DNA of 64,000 bases from Acetobacterium sp965140355 (GTDB taxonomy: Bacteria; Bacillota; Clostridia; Eubacteriales; Eubacteriaceae), in the NCBI GenBank assembly GCA_965140355.1, contig OZ223193.1:310001-374000 (forward strand), in the 5' to 3' direction. A program made the position numbers and the translations under genes. Shown piece by piece: positions 35,553 to 44,395 of the stretch. Within the stretch, counting starts at the first letter, position 1. Every line of letters begins with the position of its first letter. The notes below the pieces were generated by a model. That model made no database searches. It saw only the letters and a program-made list of their open reading frames with translations, and was not told the origin of the DNA.

Positions 35553-36012
35553 TGTCTTTCTCCTTTATCCATTTAAATGTTTGTCCACACACAATTCTTA
35601 AACATCATCAACGGTTAATCGTCCTTTGGACCATTACCTAAATATTTTTATTTCTAACGCAAACTTCGCCCATAAATAACCGCGAAAAATCAACCACCAT
35701 TCGGACGTTGCAATCATAAAGCAGCCTGAGAACACCCGATTTGTTAGCATTACGTTAATTAAAAATAAACAAACAAGCTAGAAAATTATGCTATCAAAAT
35801 TATACCACAACCCGATATAGACATGCATTTCAATTTAAAAATTGCCAGTGAAGTCAGTACATATAAACACCTCCACCCCCTCAGCCGTTGACAAATGTTT
35901 CTATTTACTATATATTTTAATTCAATACACTGTAACCAATGGGACAATTTTATCTATTAAATTGATTTAAATTAAATATTAGCAATGCAAAATGCGGAAA
36001 TGGTGGTTAATT
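35553..36012. other. 460-bp spacer between divergent hypothetical genes
   Basis: It contains one extended -10 promoter (35799-35807, minus strand) for the 81-aa gene and AT-rich sequence. No gene or known RNA was recognised. Confidence 0.4.
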
Positions 36013-36900
36013 ATGAATAACGTGATACTTGAATTTATCAAAGATACCGAAAAAAAAATTACGCCAGATGGAATTGCGATGACCTTTAACAACGCTCAAA
36101 AACTGATGAAATTACCGCGATTTCTTCAAAATTTAATTATTAAACAAAATACCAAAACGAATCAATACATGGGTTTTGTCGTCGAACCTTACAGTCTCTT
36201 TTTAGCCTATGAAATTACCGAAGAACTGGTCAAAGATTTCCTGCCCGACACTTATGAACTGATCCCGATCTCAATCTTTGATCAGTCTGACAAAAAACTT
36301 TGCGGAATTATCGGCTGTTTTAATGTGCATACCAGTGTTTTTTGGGGATCGCGATTTGAACTTTATATTATCGCCAAAAATAAAAAAACTAATTTAATCT
36401 CCTGGCTGATTTGTGACTACGAATCCAACACCTTCCACTATGATCCAGGAAAAGGTTTTCTGCCGTCAACCTTACAGAAATCAGTTTTTACAACCGCTTA
36501 TGATGGTAACATTATTTGTGACATCGAAAGCAAAAAAAAACACACCAAAATTGATTTAATGGTTGATGTCAATCAGCATAATTGCGTTGGTTTAAATCAG
36601 CGCTTGTGGATTGAGGGCAATCTCTCGATTGATTACGCGGGAGCACTTGACAACAATGGGATTGATCCCTTCGGCCTGATCTTTGACCCCATGGAGATGA
36701 AATGTGCTCAGCATATCGAAACTAATAAAATTGCGATCAATCACCTTGAATTTGGATTTATCACGTCGGATATGAAACCCTATGAAGTGTGTTGTTTTCC
36801 TTTTGCCCAGCATTATATAACCACTGTTTTTCCAGAAGGACATATGATGAAAAACGAAAAGGATTTATACGCTCGAATCAGCGAGCTTGTGAACAAATAA
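36013..36900 (+). CDS. Hypothetical protein, 295 aa
   Basis: I do not assign a function. The soluble protein has a helical start (ILEFIKDTEKKITPDGIAM) and then many beta-strand segments (YMGFVVEPYSLFLAYEIT, CGIIGCFNVHTSVFWGSRFELYIIAKNKK, LISWLICDYES). The pattern loosely resembles acetoacetate-decarboxylase-like or DUF2071-type barrels, but I see no catalytic Lys motif to settle it. I chose the ATG at 36013, which follows GGTGG; the alternative ATG at 35992 has no site. It converges on the next gene with a 3-bp gap. Confidence 0.65.
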   Translation: MNNVILEFIKDTEKKITPDGIAMTFNNAQKLMKLPRFLQNLIIKQNTKTNQYMGFVVEPYSLFLAYEITEELVKDFLPDTYELIPISIFDQSDKKLCGIIGCFNVHTSVFWGSRFELYIIAKNKKTNLISWLICDYESNTFHYDPGKGFLPSTLQKSVFTTAYDGNIICDIESKKKHTKIDLMVDVNQHNCVGLNQRLWIEGNLSIDYAGALDNNGIDPFGLIFDPMEMKCAQHIETNKIAINHLEFGFITSDMKPYEVCCFPFAQHYITTVFPEGHMMKNEKDLYARISELVNK

Positions 36901-36903
36901 CGG

Positions 36904-37548
36904 TCACTTGCATTTAAAAAACTCCGTATGCAAAACGCCCTCAGTTGCATCGCTTTTTGCAAGATATTGTATCATGATATTATTGGCAGCGATGCGCTCT
37001 TTTGAAAAATAGTTAATGTTATATTTTATGATGGGGATCTTCATCAATTCAAGCCACCCTTGATAAACACCATCGATAAAGGTCTGGCGCCACTCGTGCC
37101 TGCGCTTTAGCAGGACACAGCTATGCATCTGTTCTTTTTCAATCACAAGTGAAAATTCACCATTTTCGAGATGGGGTTCAAAAGGATAGGTCCGGCATTG
37201 AATGGGACGATATTCTCTTAAGCAACCTTCTGCCAGATGGCAATAGATATAATAAGATTTCTTAATTTTAGGGGGCAGCTTGTACTGCTGCTGACAGTGC
37301 AGATCGTAATCGGTCACAACCTCAGCTTGCATGTATTCATATTCAAGCGGTAATAAGTACATCCCCAATCGCTTACCGTCAGTATCAATCCGACGGCAAC
37401 AATGGTAGCCACATAACTCCCCACAATTACCGGCAATGATCGGTTCATCCATTAACTGATAGGCTTTTTTAAAAATTGCCTGATAGTCCGCTCTTCGTGC
37501 TTTTTTATTTTTATCGGTCACCGCTGCTTCCACCTTCTTAATCCTCAA
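36904..37548 (-). CDS. YkgJ-like cysteine-cluster protein
   Basis: This 214-residue protein has the cysteine pattern of the YkgJ/CxxCxxCC family, thought to bind zinc or an iron-sulfur cluster: CGELCGYHCC near residue 42 and CHLAEGCLREYRPIQCRTYPFEP near 105-127. Members are widespread and poorly defined; some take part in flagellin modification, others have no known partner. It overlaps no gene and sits 14 bp after the DUF3810-like gene on the same strand, so the two may be co-transcribed. Confidence 0.78.
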   Translation of the reverse strand: MRIKKVEAAVTDKNKKARRADYQAIFKKAYQLMDEPIIAGNCGELCGYHCCRRIDTDGKRLGMYLLPLEYEYMQAEVVTDYDLHCQQQYKLPPKIKKSYYIYCHLAEGCLREYRPIQCRTYPFEPHLENGEFSLVIEKEQMHSCVLLKRRHEWRQTFIDGVYQGWLELMKIPIIKYNINYFSKERIAANNIMIQYLAKSDATEGVLHTEFFKCK

Positions 37549-37562
37549 AAATTCTATCTAGT

Positions 37563-38666
37563 CTAATTTTTTTCGCTCAAACCCAGGGCCGTTCTCAACA
37601 GTTTATCGCGCTGCTCTGCCAGCAACAGATTTACCATTTTATTATAGCTATTCACACCGTCGGTCTGGTTATTCGCCTTCAGATAGACATCATTGACACG
37701 CGTTGAAATATTTGCAACAACACCTTTATACTTACCCCAATACTGCTCATTCTGGACCAGATCATGCTGGACCTGCTGTGACAGACTAGATTTTATCTCC
37801 AATGCCTTATCTGGATCAACTTTCTCCAGCGCCGACATGGAATAATCAAACGCCAGAAAAAGTCCGCTATAAAGGAACATTGGTTCATCCTGCTGCGTGC
37901 ACGCCAGATAGGATATAAAACCCGCCTCATCCTCTTGCATAAAACCGCACTGATGTGCCAGTTCATGGGTCATTGCGGCAGGTATTAAAAAACCTGGCAT
38001 GTCAACATTGATATTAGATTCCAAAGTAAAAGGACAAAATATACCTTCTATACCTGCCCGAGACATCAGTTTTGACATCACCACTGGTTTTGGTGTGGAA
38101 TACAAAGACCGCTCCAAAACAGGATACTGCTTTGACAACATTTTCAGCGACAACACTGCGTGTTGTGCATAATAATCAAAATCATCTGGAGCTTGGACCA
38201 AAAGGTCCGTATCTTCTCCCAGTTCCGCTCTTACCGGTCCCAGGTCATCGGCAAGTGACTGACACAATGCCGCCAATTCCTCGACACTATATTTTTCCTC
38301 ATGATATTCGGTATCAGACAAGAAAGAATCCCGATGATAGTTTAATCCACTCAAAACTGTAAAACAAAAATAGATCATGCTCCCCATCAAGACGATGCCC
38401 ATCACACCACGATAAATTTCGATCCGCCGGGTCCCTTTACTGATAATAACCTGACGCCCATAATAAACAATATATAATAGCAAAAACAACAACGCCAATA
38501 CCACCAGCCATTCACCAACCGAAAATTTTACCAGTGAAGGTAAAAATCCCACGGCATTAGACAACACCGGGTATACTGACCGACTGTATTGTTCCGCCCA
38601 ATCTGGATGATGTTGTGCATATTTATTAAGTATATATGCTACAACTCCTGGGATGATAAACAGCAA
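37563..38666 (-). CDS. DUF3810-family membrane protein with metalloprotease motif
   Basis: This protein (367 residues from a TTG at 38666) has three N-terminal membrane segments (about 1-15, 45-65 and 85-110) and a soluble domain with the HExxH zinc motif MTHELAHQCGF followed by EDEAGFISYLAC, as in DUF3810. A role in membrane-linked proteolysis is suggested by the motif but unproven. The TTG has no ribosome binding site. A strong AAAGGAG lies farther upstream, 6 bp before an in-frame ATT at 38690, which would add eight residues (IKKFLSKR) and a basic N-terminus; the true start may be that ATT. Confidence 0.8.
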   Translation of the reverse strand: MLFIIPGVVAYILNKYAQHHPDWAEQYSRSVYPVLSNAVGFLPSLVKFSVGEWLVVLALLFLLLYIVYYGRQVIISKGTRRIEIYRGVMGIVLMGSMIYFCFTVLSGLNYHRDSFLSDTEYHEEKYSVEELAALCQSLADDLGPVRAELGEDTDLLVQAPDDFDYYAQHAVLSLKMLSKQYPVLERSLYSTPKPVVMSKLMSRAGIEGIFCPFTLESNINVDMPGFLIPAAMTHELAHQCGFMQEDEAGFISYLACTQQDEPMFLYSGLFLAFDYSMSALEKVDPDKALEIKSSLSQQVQHDLVQNEQYWGKYKGVVANISTRVNDVYLKANNQTDGVNSYNKMVNLLLAEQRDKLLRTALGLSEKN

Positions 38667-38734
38667 TCGCTTAGATAAAAACTTTTTAATAATGCTCTCC
38701 TTTTGTTAAACGACGCACCTATGTCAACCGAATT

Positions 38735-38872
38735 TCACGAATCCGCTTTCATTGCTCTTCGAAGTAATCCTTTATCAGCATCGATCGCATTAACATCACT
38801 TTCGCCGGTGACGGTAATGAAGGTCAGGTATTCAGCGGCAGAACTGCGGATAATGTTATTCGTTTTGTCCAT
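38735..38872 (-). pseudogene. RhuM-like N-terminal fragment, 45 codons
   Basis: The frame MDKTNNIIRSSAAEYLTF followed by TGESDVNAI-AD matches the first about 35 residues of RhuM-family proteins (RSSAAEYLTF is a hallmark) and then breaks off before the WLTQK motif and ends. It is a remnant, probably of the same decayed locus as the Fic fragment next to it. Confidence 0.6.
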
Positions 38873-38934
38873 TTCGGCGCCTTTCTATTTTTTTGTCAAT
38901 TCATCGATCAATTCAATTATTGAATATCTCAGTA

Positions 38935-39200
38935 TCAGTCTAAGATGGATAACCATAATTTTTCTGACTCGATCACAAGTTCCGATACCAGTTCAATGAA
39001 CGGCTCATAATTCATGGTTGTATGGGCCAGGTCCAGAACATCATAATATCTTACCCGCGCCTCATTCTTTATAATAATTGGCGGATATCCATTTTTCATC
39101 AACTCAAAATTGAGCAGCAACCGCGCGGTTCGGCCATTCAGAAAGTGGTTCCTTATTCGCAATTAAATCGTCAACAAGCGGTTTATAAAGCTGCGTCACC
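38935..39200 (-). pseudogene. Fic-domain C-terminal fragment
   Basis: The frame contains NGRTARLLLNFELMKNGYPP, then IIIKNEARVRYYDVLDLAHTT, matching the C-terminal part of Fic (AMP-transferase) proteins. The active-site HPFxDGNGR is damaged: only NHFLNGR remains, so the catalytic His context is lost. The upstream portion is in another frame. It is a pseudogene of a toxin- or regulator-like Fic protein. Confidence 0.7.
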
Positions 39201-39236
39201 ATAAAGATGTGCCGTAACTACCTTATTAAGAATTTT

Positions 39237-40253
39237 TTAGAAGATCTTCTTTAACGGACCTAACTTTTTACCATAAATTAATGAAGCAATCTCTCTACTT
39301 ATATAGGTACCACCAGCCCCACTCAATGATAAGAATTGGTAGTTTACTAAATCATTGCTTAAGACCACAATGGTCATATCGTCATCAAGATATTTCTCAA
39401 AATGAGATGTGTAACCATTTGGCATTGCCCCACCATGACAGATACTTTTACCATCAAAATGTTTTTTTACAAACAATCCATAGCCACATTTTACATATTT
39501 GCCATCATAGTAAGGCTTTTGCATTTCCTTTACTGTTTGGGTTTTCAATAGGTTGCCATTCTGAATGGCTCGATCAAGCAAATAAAAATCACCAACCGTT
39601 GTTACCATATCACCACAAGCAAAGAACATTGATGGGTTCATATAAAACCCTTTTTTTCCATTAATATAATGATTGGCTAAATTCTTTTGTTCTTCATCAA
39701 TAAAACCGGAATCATTCATGTTAGCGGGAATAAATAGATAACTTTTAACATATTGGTGATAACTCATTCCCGAAACCATTTCAATGATTAAGCCCAGAAT
39801 TAGATAATTCGTATTACTGTACGACCATTTTTTACCAACCGGGAATTTCAATTTATAACCTTTTACAATTTGCAGTATTTCTTGGGGGGTATGACGTTCG
39901 CCCCATTTTATTTGTTTTTTTAGCATTAAGTAGTTAGGGATGCCAGACGTATGCGTTAGCAGATGATGAATTGTAATTCCCTGCCCCTGGTAGAAGTCGG
40001 GAAGATAATCGTCAATATGCCGCCTTGTTGAAAGCAGCCCTTTTTCTGATAACTGCATTATACATAATGCCGTTATTGCCTTTGTCATCGAGCCGATCAT
40101 AAATTTTGTTTGGAGGGTGTTTTTTATTCCTTTTTCCTTATTTGAATAACCATATGATTCTTTAAATATAATTTCATTATTTTTTGCCAACAATACATTG
40201 CCACTAAATTTCGTTTGTTTTTTAAAGTATTCGTTTAAATTAACAGTCCTCAT
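39237..40253 (-). CDS. Class C beta-lactamase-like serine hydrolase
   Basis: This 338-residue protein has the serine beta-lactamase/DD-peptidase motifs: SMTK (the nucleophile Ser, near residue 54, in MIGSMTKAITAL), YSNTNY (the Y-x-N motif, near 145), and an HGGAMPNGYTS segment in the position of the KTG-like motif. No signal peptide is obvious, so it may be cytoplasmic, as in many esterase-type members (EstB-like). The last about 50 residues recur as a broken copy at 44163-44325. A resistance role is not implied. Confidence 0.85.
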   Translation of the reverse strand: MRTVNLNEYFKKQTKFSGNVLLAKNNEIIFKESYGYSNKEKGIKNTLQTKFMIGSMTKAITALCIMQLSEKGLLSTRRHIDDYLPDFYQGQGITIHHLLTHTSGIPNYLMLKKQIKWGERHTPQEILQIVKGYKLKFPVGKKWSYSNTNYLILGLIIEMVSGMSYHQYVKSYLFIPANMNDSGFIDEEQKNLANHYINGKKGFYMNPSMFFACGDMVTTVGDFYLLDRAIQNGNLLKTQTVKEMQKPYYDGKYVKCGYGLFVKKHFDGKSICHGGAMPNGYTSHFEKYLDDDMTIVVLSNDLVNYQFLSLSGAGGTYISREIASLIYGKKLGPLKKIF

Positions 40254-40370
40254 TGAGATTCTCCAATAGCTTGCCCATATTTTATCGTATCACTAATAAC
40301 CAATTCAACTGGAGCTTATAACGCTCAGACTTTAAACGGATCACAATTGGATCGGAGATCAAACCAAATT

Positions 40371-40865
40371 TTATCTTGCAATCCACTTTTTCATGAATTC
40401 TATATCCTTAATGGAACCATCTCGATTAAGAACGTCAAGATAGATGCCATCTCCTTTTCCAACCGACCATATAGCATTAACAGAATTTATTTTTTCAGTA
40501 ATCTGTTTATCAAAGATATATTTCTCAAAAACACCTTTGCCAACACCAAATGAATTTGCTATATAAGCTACCAAATACACGTCAACACAATTTGCGCCAA
40601 ACAAGCTCATATCACCCGTTAAAATGTGATTTCTGATGATATATGGCCAATCACTCTGATTTTTACTCAGTATTTCTTGCTTAATTGCTTCAATATTGTA
40701 TGCCTTGTAACTTCTCTTTTCCCATTGTTTCAGTTGATTTAAATCACCATTAACCTGTATAAATTTATTAAGCATATTTTTTAGGTTACAGACCGTCGGA
40801 ATCACTTTATCAACTAAACTTCTACCCATAATACGATCAGGCATATTTTTAATTTTTATCTGCAT
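40371..40865 (-). CDS. Hypothetical protein, 164 aa
   Basis: I do not recognise the family. The protein is basic at the N-terminus (MQIKIKNMPDRIMGRSLVDKVIP) and has helical amphipathic segments, with a C-terminal GKGDGIYLDVLNRDG motif that may be a beta hairpin. It has no clear ribosome binding site (a short GGG stretch precedes the ATG). It stands alone between the hydrolase gene and transposase debris, in sequence with high AT content. Confidence 0.45.
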   Translation of the reverse strand: MQIKIKNMPDRIMGRSLVDKVIPTVCNLKNMLNKFIQVNGDLNQLKQWEKRSYKAYNIEAIKQEILSKNQSDWPYIIRNHILTGDMSLFGANCVDVYLVAYIANSFGVGKGVFEKYIFDKQITEKINSVNAIWSVGKGDGIYLDVLNRDGSIKDIEFMKKWIAR

Positions 40866-40929
40866 CGTTTCACCCCTATCTTATAATACTTTTTACTACT
40901 CCACGAAGTAATATATCAGTCGAAAACAA

Positions 40930-41470
40930 AATTAATTCTTAAGCTGACTAAATATTTCAAAATAACAAGAAGATTTAGCCGTCATGATCGCCATTATTCT
41001 TTTTAAATTTACTGCAATGGCTGCCAGTTTCACCTGTTTAGACATTGAAACCAGGCCATAGCTTTTCCGCCCGGTCTAGTCCATGGAATCGTCTGAGCTC
41101 TGCATTTTCCCCTTCAATACTGGCTCTTTTTTTATATTTTACCTTGATGAAATCATATGTTTTTTGTTGCTGGGAGATTTCATAGAATTCCAGTGTATTG
41201 ATCCCAATAATTGAATCATTTTCCTGAAGCACCATTTCATTCAGATGATCCATGTTCATGTGGCGCTTCACACCCCATTTAGTGCCGGCAACATGACATA
41301 GCCTAACACAGACAAGCATTAACGCACTCTAGCCCTCGAGAAAACCGCCAATAGCGGCTCTTCCAGAAATGCCTCGGTAAAATTTTCAACTAAACTAATA
41401 ACCCGTCCCTCTTTTTCATCGGTGTTATTTCAAGTGTTTCTTTTAGACATTCAGTCCAATAAAAATGTCC
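40930..41470 (-). pseudogene. Decayed DDE transposase (IS1182-like), several frames
   Basis: Three minus-strand pieces match consecutive parts of a DDE-type transposase: KYKKRASIEGENAELRRFHG near 41110-41190, then after a frameshift KQVKLAAIAVNLKRIMAIM near 40975-41035, and a less certain upstream piece (ENFTEAFLEEPLLAVFSRA) near 41330-41400. The ASIE--NAE-RRFHGLDRA stretch is typical of the C-terminal part of these enzymes. The reading frame is broken and the element ends are not found. Confidence 0.7.
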
Positions 41471-41541
41471 CTATATCTGTTTTAGGCACCACTCCTCCAC
41501 ACAAAAAATATCCCCCAAGTATTAACTGTTCCTCTCCTTGA

Positions 41542-42759
41542 TTAGCTTACTAATAGTCTTAGATATAGGTTTTCTTGATCAAAAAGAATCTCCATTGGTT
41601 GATTATACAGCTGATTGACCGTGTTGATATTTTCGACAAATGGACTAACAAAGCTACTTTGGTTGGTTTCAAATTGCTCCATCGTCTGTTTTGTCTTACT
41701 TGTGTTGAACTTTTCCAATCGGTTGCTTGCTGCAATCAAAGTTTCATCGATCTGTGAATCACTGACAACGGGTATCTTTGCCACCGCATCTCCGGCCACT
41801 TTATTTATGGTTGCCAAACCACTTAATAAATAAGAATTGATCGAAGACTTGGCATAACCTTCAATCTGGTTATAGCACTTTGTATATAATTCGCGATATT
41901 GAAAAGAATAATCCTCTATTTTATGCGCGGCACCCTCAAGGTATGCCGATCCAAAGTTTTCCAGTAACATCACTTCAAGGAAAGACGAAAAGGAAAATAA
42001 ATACAAGGCCAGTTGATATTCTTTGAGTTCAGAGCGGACTTCTTCCAACTTACCCTTAACGTCCTGGTCGTGATGAATGAAAATTGATTTTTTTATTTTT
42101 TGATTCATCTTTTTTACGACTCGATCGCGATAAAAAATAATACTCTGTTCTGCCTCCCGCTTGATTTCCTGAACATGAATATGTTTGTTGGTTTTGTATT
42201 TTTCATTATCCCAATTGTGTTTATAATTATTTAGTATATCCTCTAAAACCTTGAGATTACCTCGCAGTTTTGCTTTTTCCTTTTGCTTTAAAAATTCAAA
42301 GATTTCCTGCTGCGTTTCAAGAATGTCATCTAATTTTTTTTCAATAATTATCAATGCAGCGGCGATCATCAACGTTACTGGATCAATCGGAATGACTGTG
42401 GACATCGTTACTGTGTTTCCTGTTGCCGGTACAAATGTCGGTTGACCGACAAATTGACCATTCGCACCCTGAATGATTCCGCGAAACCCTGTGCCATCTT
42501 TAGCTTTAACAAGCTCACCAACAACACCTTCTGGAAGAACTGCCTTGTAGTAGCCCGCCAACCCACCGGTGTCAAACGTTTGCGTAACCGTTCGAAAGGA
42601 TGCCGGCAACGTAGCAAAAGCCGTGCCCAAAGCGGCAATGCTTAATAATGGTAATTTCGTACATTTTTCTAGCTCGACTTCATCTTTTAGCACAGCCGGA
42701 TAGTATTCAACATCCATCATTGCTTTAATGACCTCATTTTTTTTATTGTTCTCGGTCAT
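41542..42759 (-). CDS. Unknown accessory protein, 405 aa, with hydrophobic segment and coiled coil
   Basis: I do not recognise this protein. Residues 45-75 form a Ser/Thr/Ala-rich, weakly hydrophobic stretch (LLSIAALGTAFATLPASF), 85-135 a glycine-rich region, and about 128-142 a hydrophobic segment (PVTLMIAAALIII) followed directly by a charged helix (EKKLDDILETQQEIFEFLKQ). The C-terminal half is mainly helical, with a long coil. Such a membrane-plus-coil layout is seen in several uncharacterised phage-defence and toxin-delivery proteins, but no motif proves it. I chose the ATG at 42759, 9 bp after GGAGG. Confidence 0.55.
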   Translation of the reverse strand: MTENNKKNEVIKAMMDVEYYPAVLKDEVELEKCTKLPLLSIAALGTAFATLPASFRTVTQTFDTGGLAGYYKAVLPEGVVGELVKAKDGTGFRGIIQGANGQFVGQPTFVPATGNTVTMSTVIPIDPVTLMIAAALIIIEKKLDDILETQQEIFEFLKQKEKAKLRGNLKVLEDILNNYKHNWDNEKYKTNKHIHVQEIKREAEQSIIFYRDRVVKKMNQKIKKSIFIHHDQDVKGKLEEVRSELKEYQLALYLFSFSSFLEVMLLENFGSAYLEGAAHKIEDYSFQYRELYTKCYNQIEGYAKSSINSYLLSGLATINKVAGDAVAKIPVVSDSQIDETLIAASNRLEKFNTSKTKQTMEQFETNQSSFVSPFVENINTVNQLYNQPMEILFDQENLYLRLLVS

Positions 42760-42774
42760 GATCAATTCCCTCCT

Positions 42775-43131
42775 TTATTCTGGTTGCTCTACTAAATATT
42801 TCGGATTTATTCTGCAAGTTTTGTTTAAATAGTATTTTTTCCACTCGTAATTATTTCGGTTATGATTATTGCAACAATCAGTAAATATTTGCGACATCTG
42901 AGAATCGTCGAAAATAAAATAGTCTCGACCTTTTTGATTGCTGAACATACTCATTATTGAAAAACCATATGTGGACTGAGATTTGATATCAGCAACTCCA
43001 GTTGGTATCATTTCCGTTATATCATTAATCGTAAAAGCTTTTGAAGCTATGTTCAACTGGCTTTCAAGGTTTTCTAAGAATGCCTTAAATAATTTACCCG
43101 CATTCTTATTATCTATTAGTAACTCATATCT
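42775..43131 (-). pseudogene. Open frame after the nuclease gene, no normal start
   Basis: The frame continues directly, in the same phase, after the stop codon of the nuclease gene: from 43131 it reads RFRYELLIDNKNAGKLFKAF and runs 118 codons to a stop at 42775. It has no ATG or GTG near its beginning and the first TTG (43056) lacks a ribosome binding site. It could be the tail of a longer, damaged gene, a small gene with a rare start, or a read-through extension of the nuclease. No family was recognised. Confidence 0.35.
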
Positions 43132-43140
43132 AAACCGGGT

Positions 43141-44061
43141 TTAATTTTTGTCCAAATTCAAACTTCTCCATGTCGTACAAAAATCAGACCAAGCCTTTAT
43201 AAAACTTTCCTTATCTCTACTTAAATAACCATTTTTTTTGCCATTAAATTCTAATGCTTGGGCAACAATATTGTTTAAATAAATATAAAAATTCTCTTCT
43301 TTATCCAACTCCGTTGGTATACATTTTTCACTCGGTATAATATATTTTACTTCTAATTCTTTCCAATCATTTGATTCGTTCTTGAAAAAGATTTCTTTAA
43401 TTGTTCTCTTTCCAGTAGTTTTCATCATTTTGTAAATCTGCCAGAAATATTTTCTATCATTAGAACCAAACGCATTGATTGCTATGATAAGCTCATTATC
43501 ATTTCCATATCGATCTTCATATATATTAATTAAGATGTCCGTTGCAGAATTTTTTATCAATTTTTTGGAAAATTCAATATTACTATTTAATCTTTCATAT
43601 TTATCAATCACTTTCGTAACATCCGGTCCAAAACTTTCTAAATTAGTAATTAATCCATCATATAATAATTCAACCGGCTTGTGACCTACATTATTACTAG
43701 TCATTTTATCTTTAGAATATTTTTTGATCAATTTCATATATTCTTGAAATTGATCTGTTTTAAATTTATTATTATCAGTTTTTAATTCTACTAAATATAT
43801 TTTTAAATCGTCTACTAATACAAAGTCAACGCTTTTTGATTGACAGTCTTCTTTATACTCTTCACCATCTAACTTTTTATAAATACTCTTCAATACTGGA
43901 AATTCTTTAGTAATAAGTTTGATGTCATTACTCTCATCCCCTACGTTAACGGCTATTATTTCTTCAATTAAAGGTGTCAGTAACATGTCAAATATCACTT
44001 CTGCTTTAATTCTTGGGGTGTAATAATCATTTTTAATAGCTTCTAAAAATAAAGTATTCAT
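43141..44061 (-). CDS. PD-(D/E)XK nuclease-family protein, 306 aa
   Basis: The N-terminal half carries a PD-(D/E)XK signature: D79 in KSVDFVLVDD and E92-L-K94 in YLVELKTDNNKF, the metal-binding core of restriction-type nucleases, with the expected beta-strand between. The C-terminal half is helical and has no recognised domain. It has a TAAGGAG site at proper spacing. Its neighbours are unknown accessory proteins, so a defence role is possible, but an uncharacterised DUF-type nuclease of mobile elements is equally likely. Confidence 0.7.
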   Translation of the reverse strand: MNTLFLEAIKNDYYTPRIKAEVIFDMLLTPLIEEIIAVNVGDESNDIKLITKEFPVLKSIYKKLDGEEYKEDCQSKSVDFVLVDDLKIYLVELKTDNNKFKTDQFQEYMKLIKKYSKDKMTSNNVGHKPVELLYDGLITNLESFGPDVTKVIDKYERLNSNIEFSKKLIKNSATDILINIYEDRYGNDNELIIAINAFGSNDRKYFWQIYKMMKTTGKRTIKEIFFKNESNDWKELEVKYIIPSEKCIPTELDKEENFYIYLNNIVAQALEFNGKKNGYLSRDKESFIKAWSDFCTTWRSLNLDKN

Positions 44062-44162
44062 ATATTACTCCTTAAAAATTCATAATTTTTTCAATCATCT
44101 ACATTGTGGATATTGTAAAGCATTAGTTTTCAGACACACCCTAGCTATATTAAAAAGCGCTT

Positions 44163-44325
44163 TTAGAACATCTTCTTGAAAGCGCCTAACTTTTACCATA
44201 AATTAATGAAGCCAGCTCTCTACTGATATACGTACCTCCAGCCCCACTCAATGATGCGAATTGATAGTTTACTAAATCATTGCTTAATACCACCGTCATA
44301 TCGTCATCAAGATATTTTTCATATA
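44163..44325 (-). pseudogene. Truncated copy of the serine hydrolase C-terminus
   Basis: About 155 bp here closely match the 3' end of the beta-lactamase-like gene at 39237-39400, including LDDDMT, SNDLVNYQF, SLSGAGGTYISRE and ASLIYGK in protein terms. A missing A in the GTAAAA run shifts the frame and creates an early stop. Upstream of about 44325 the similarity ends. It is a dead duplicate of a piece about 5 kb away in the same orientation. Confidence 0.8.
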
Positions 44326-44395
44326 ATATGCCAAATTTCACACTCAGTCTTTATGTTAATGACAGGCCCTTTTTTCTTCCCGTCCAAAACAAACC

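Noticed and set aside
38703..38999. 98-codon plus-strand frame
   Set aside because: It is the reverse of the RhuM-like remnant and the spacer before it.
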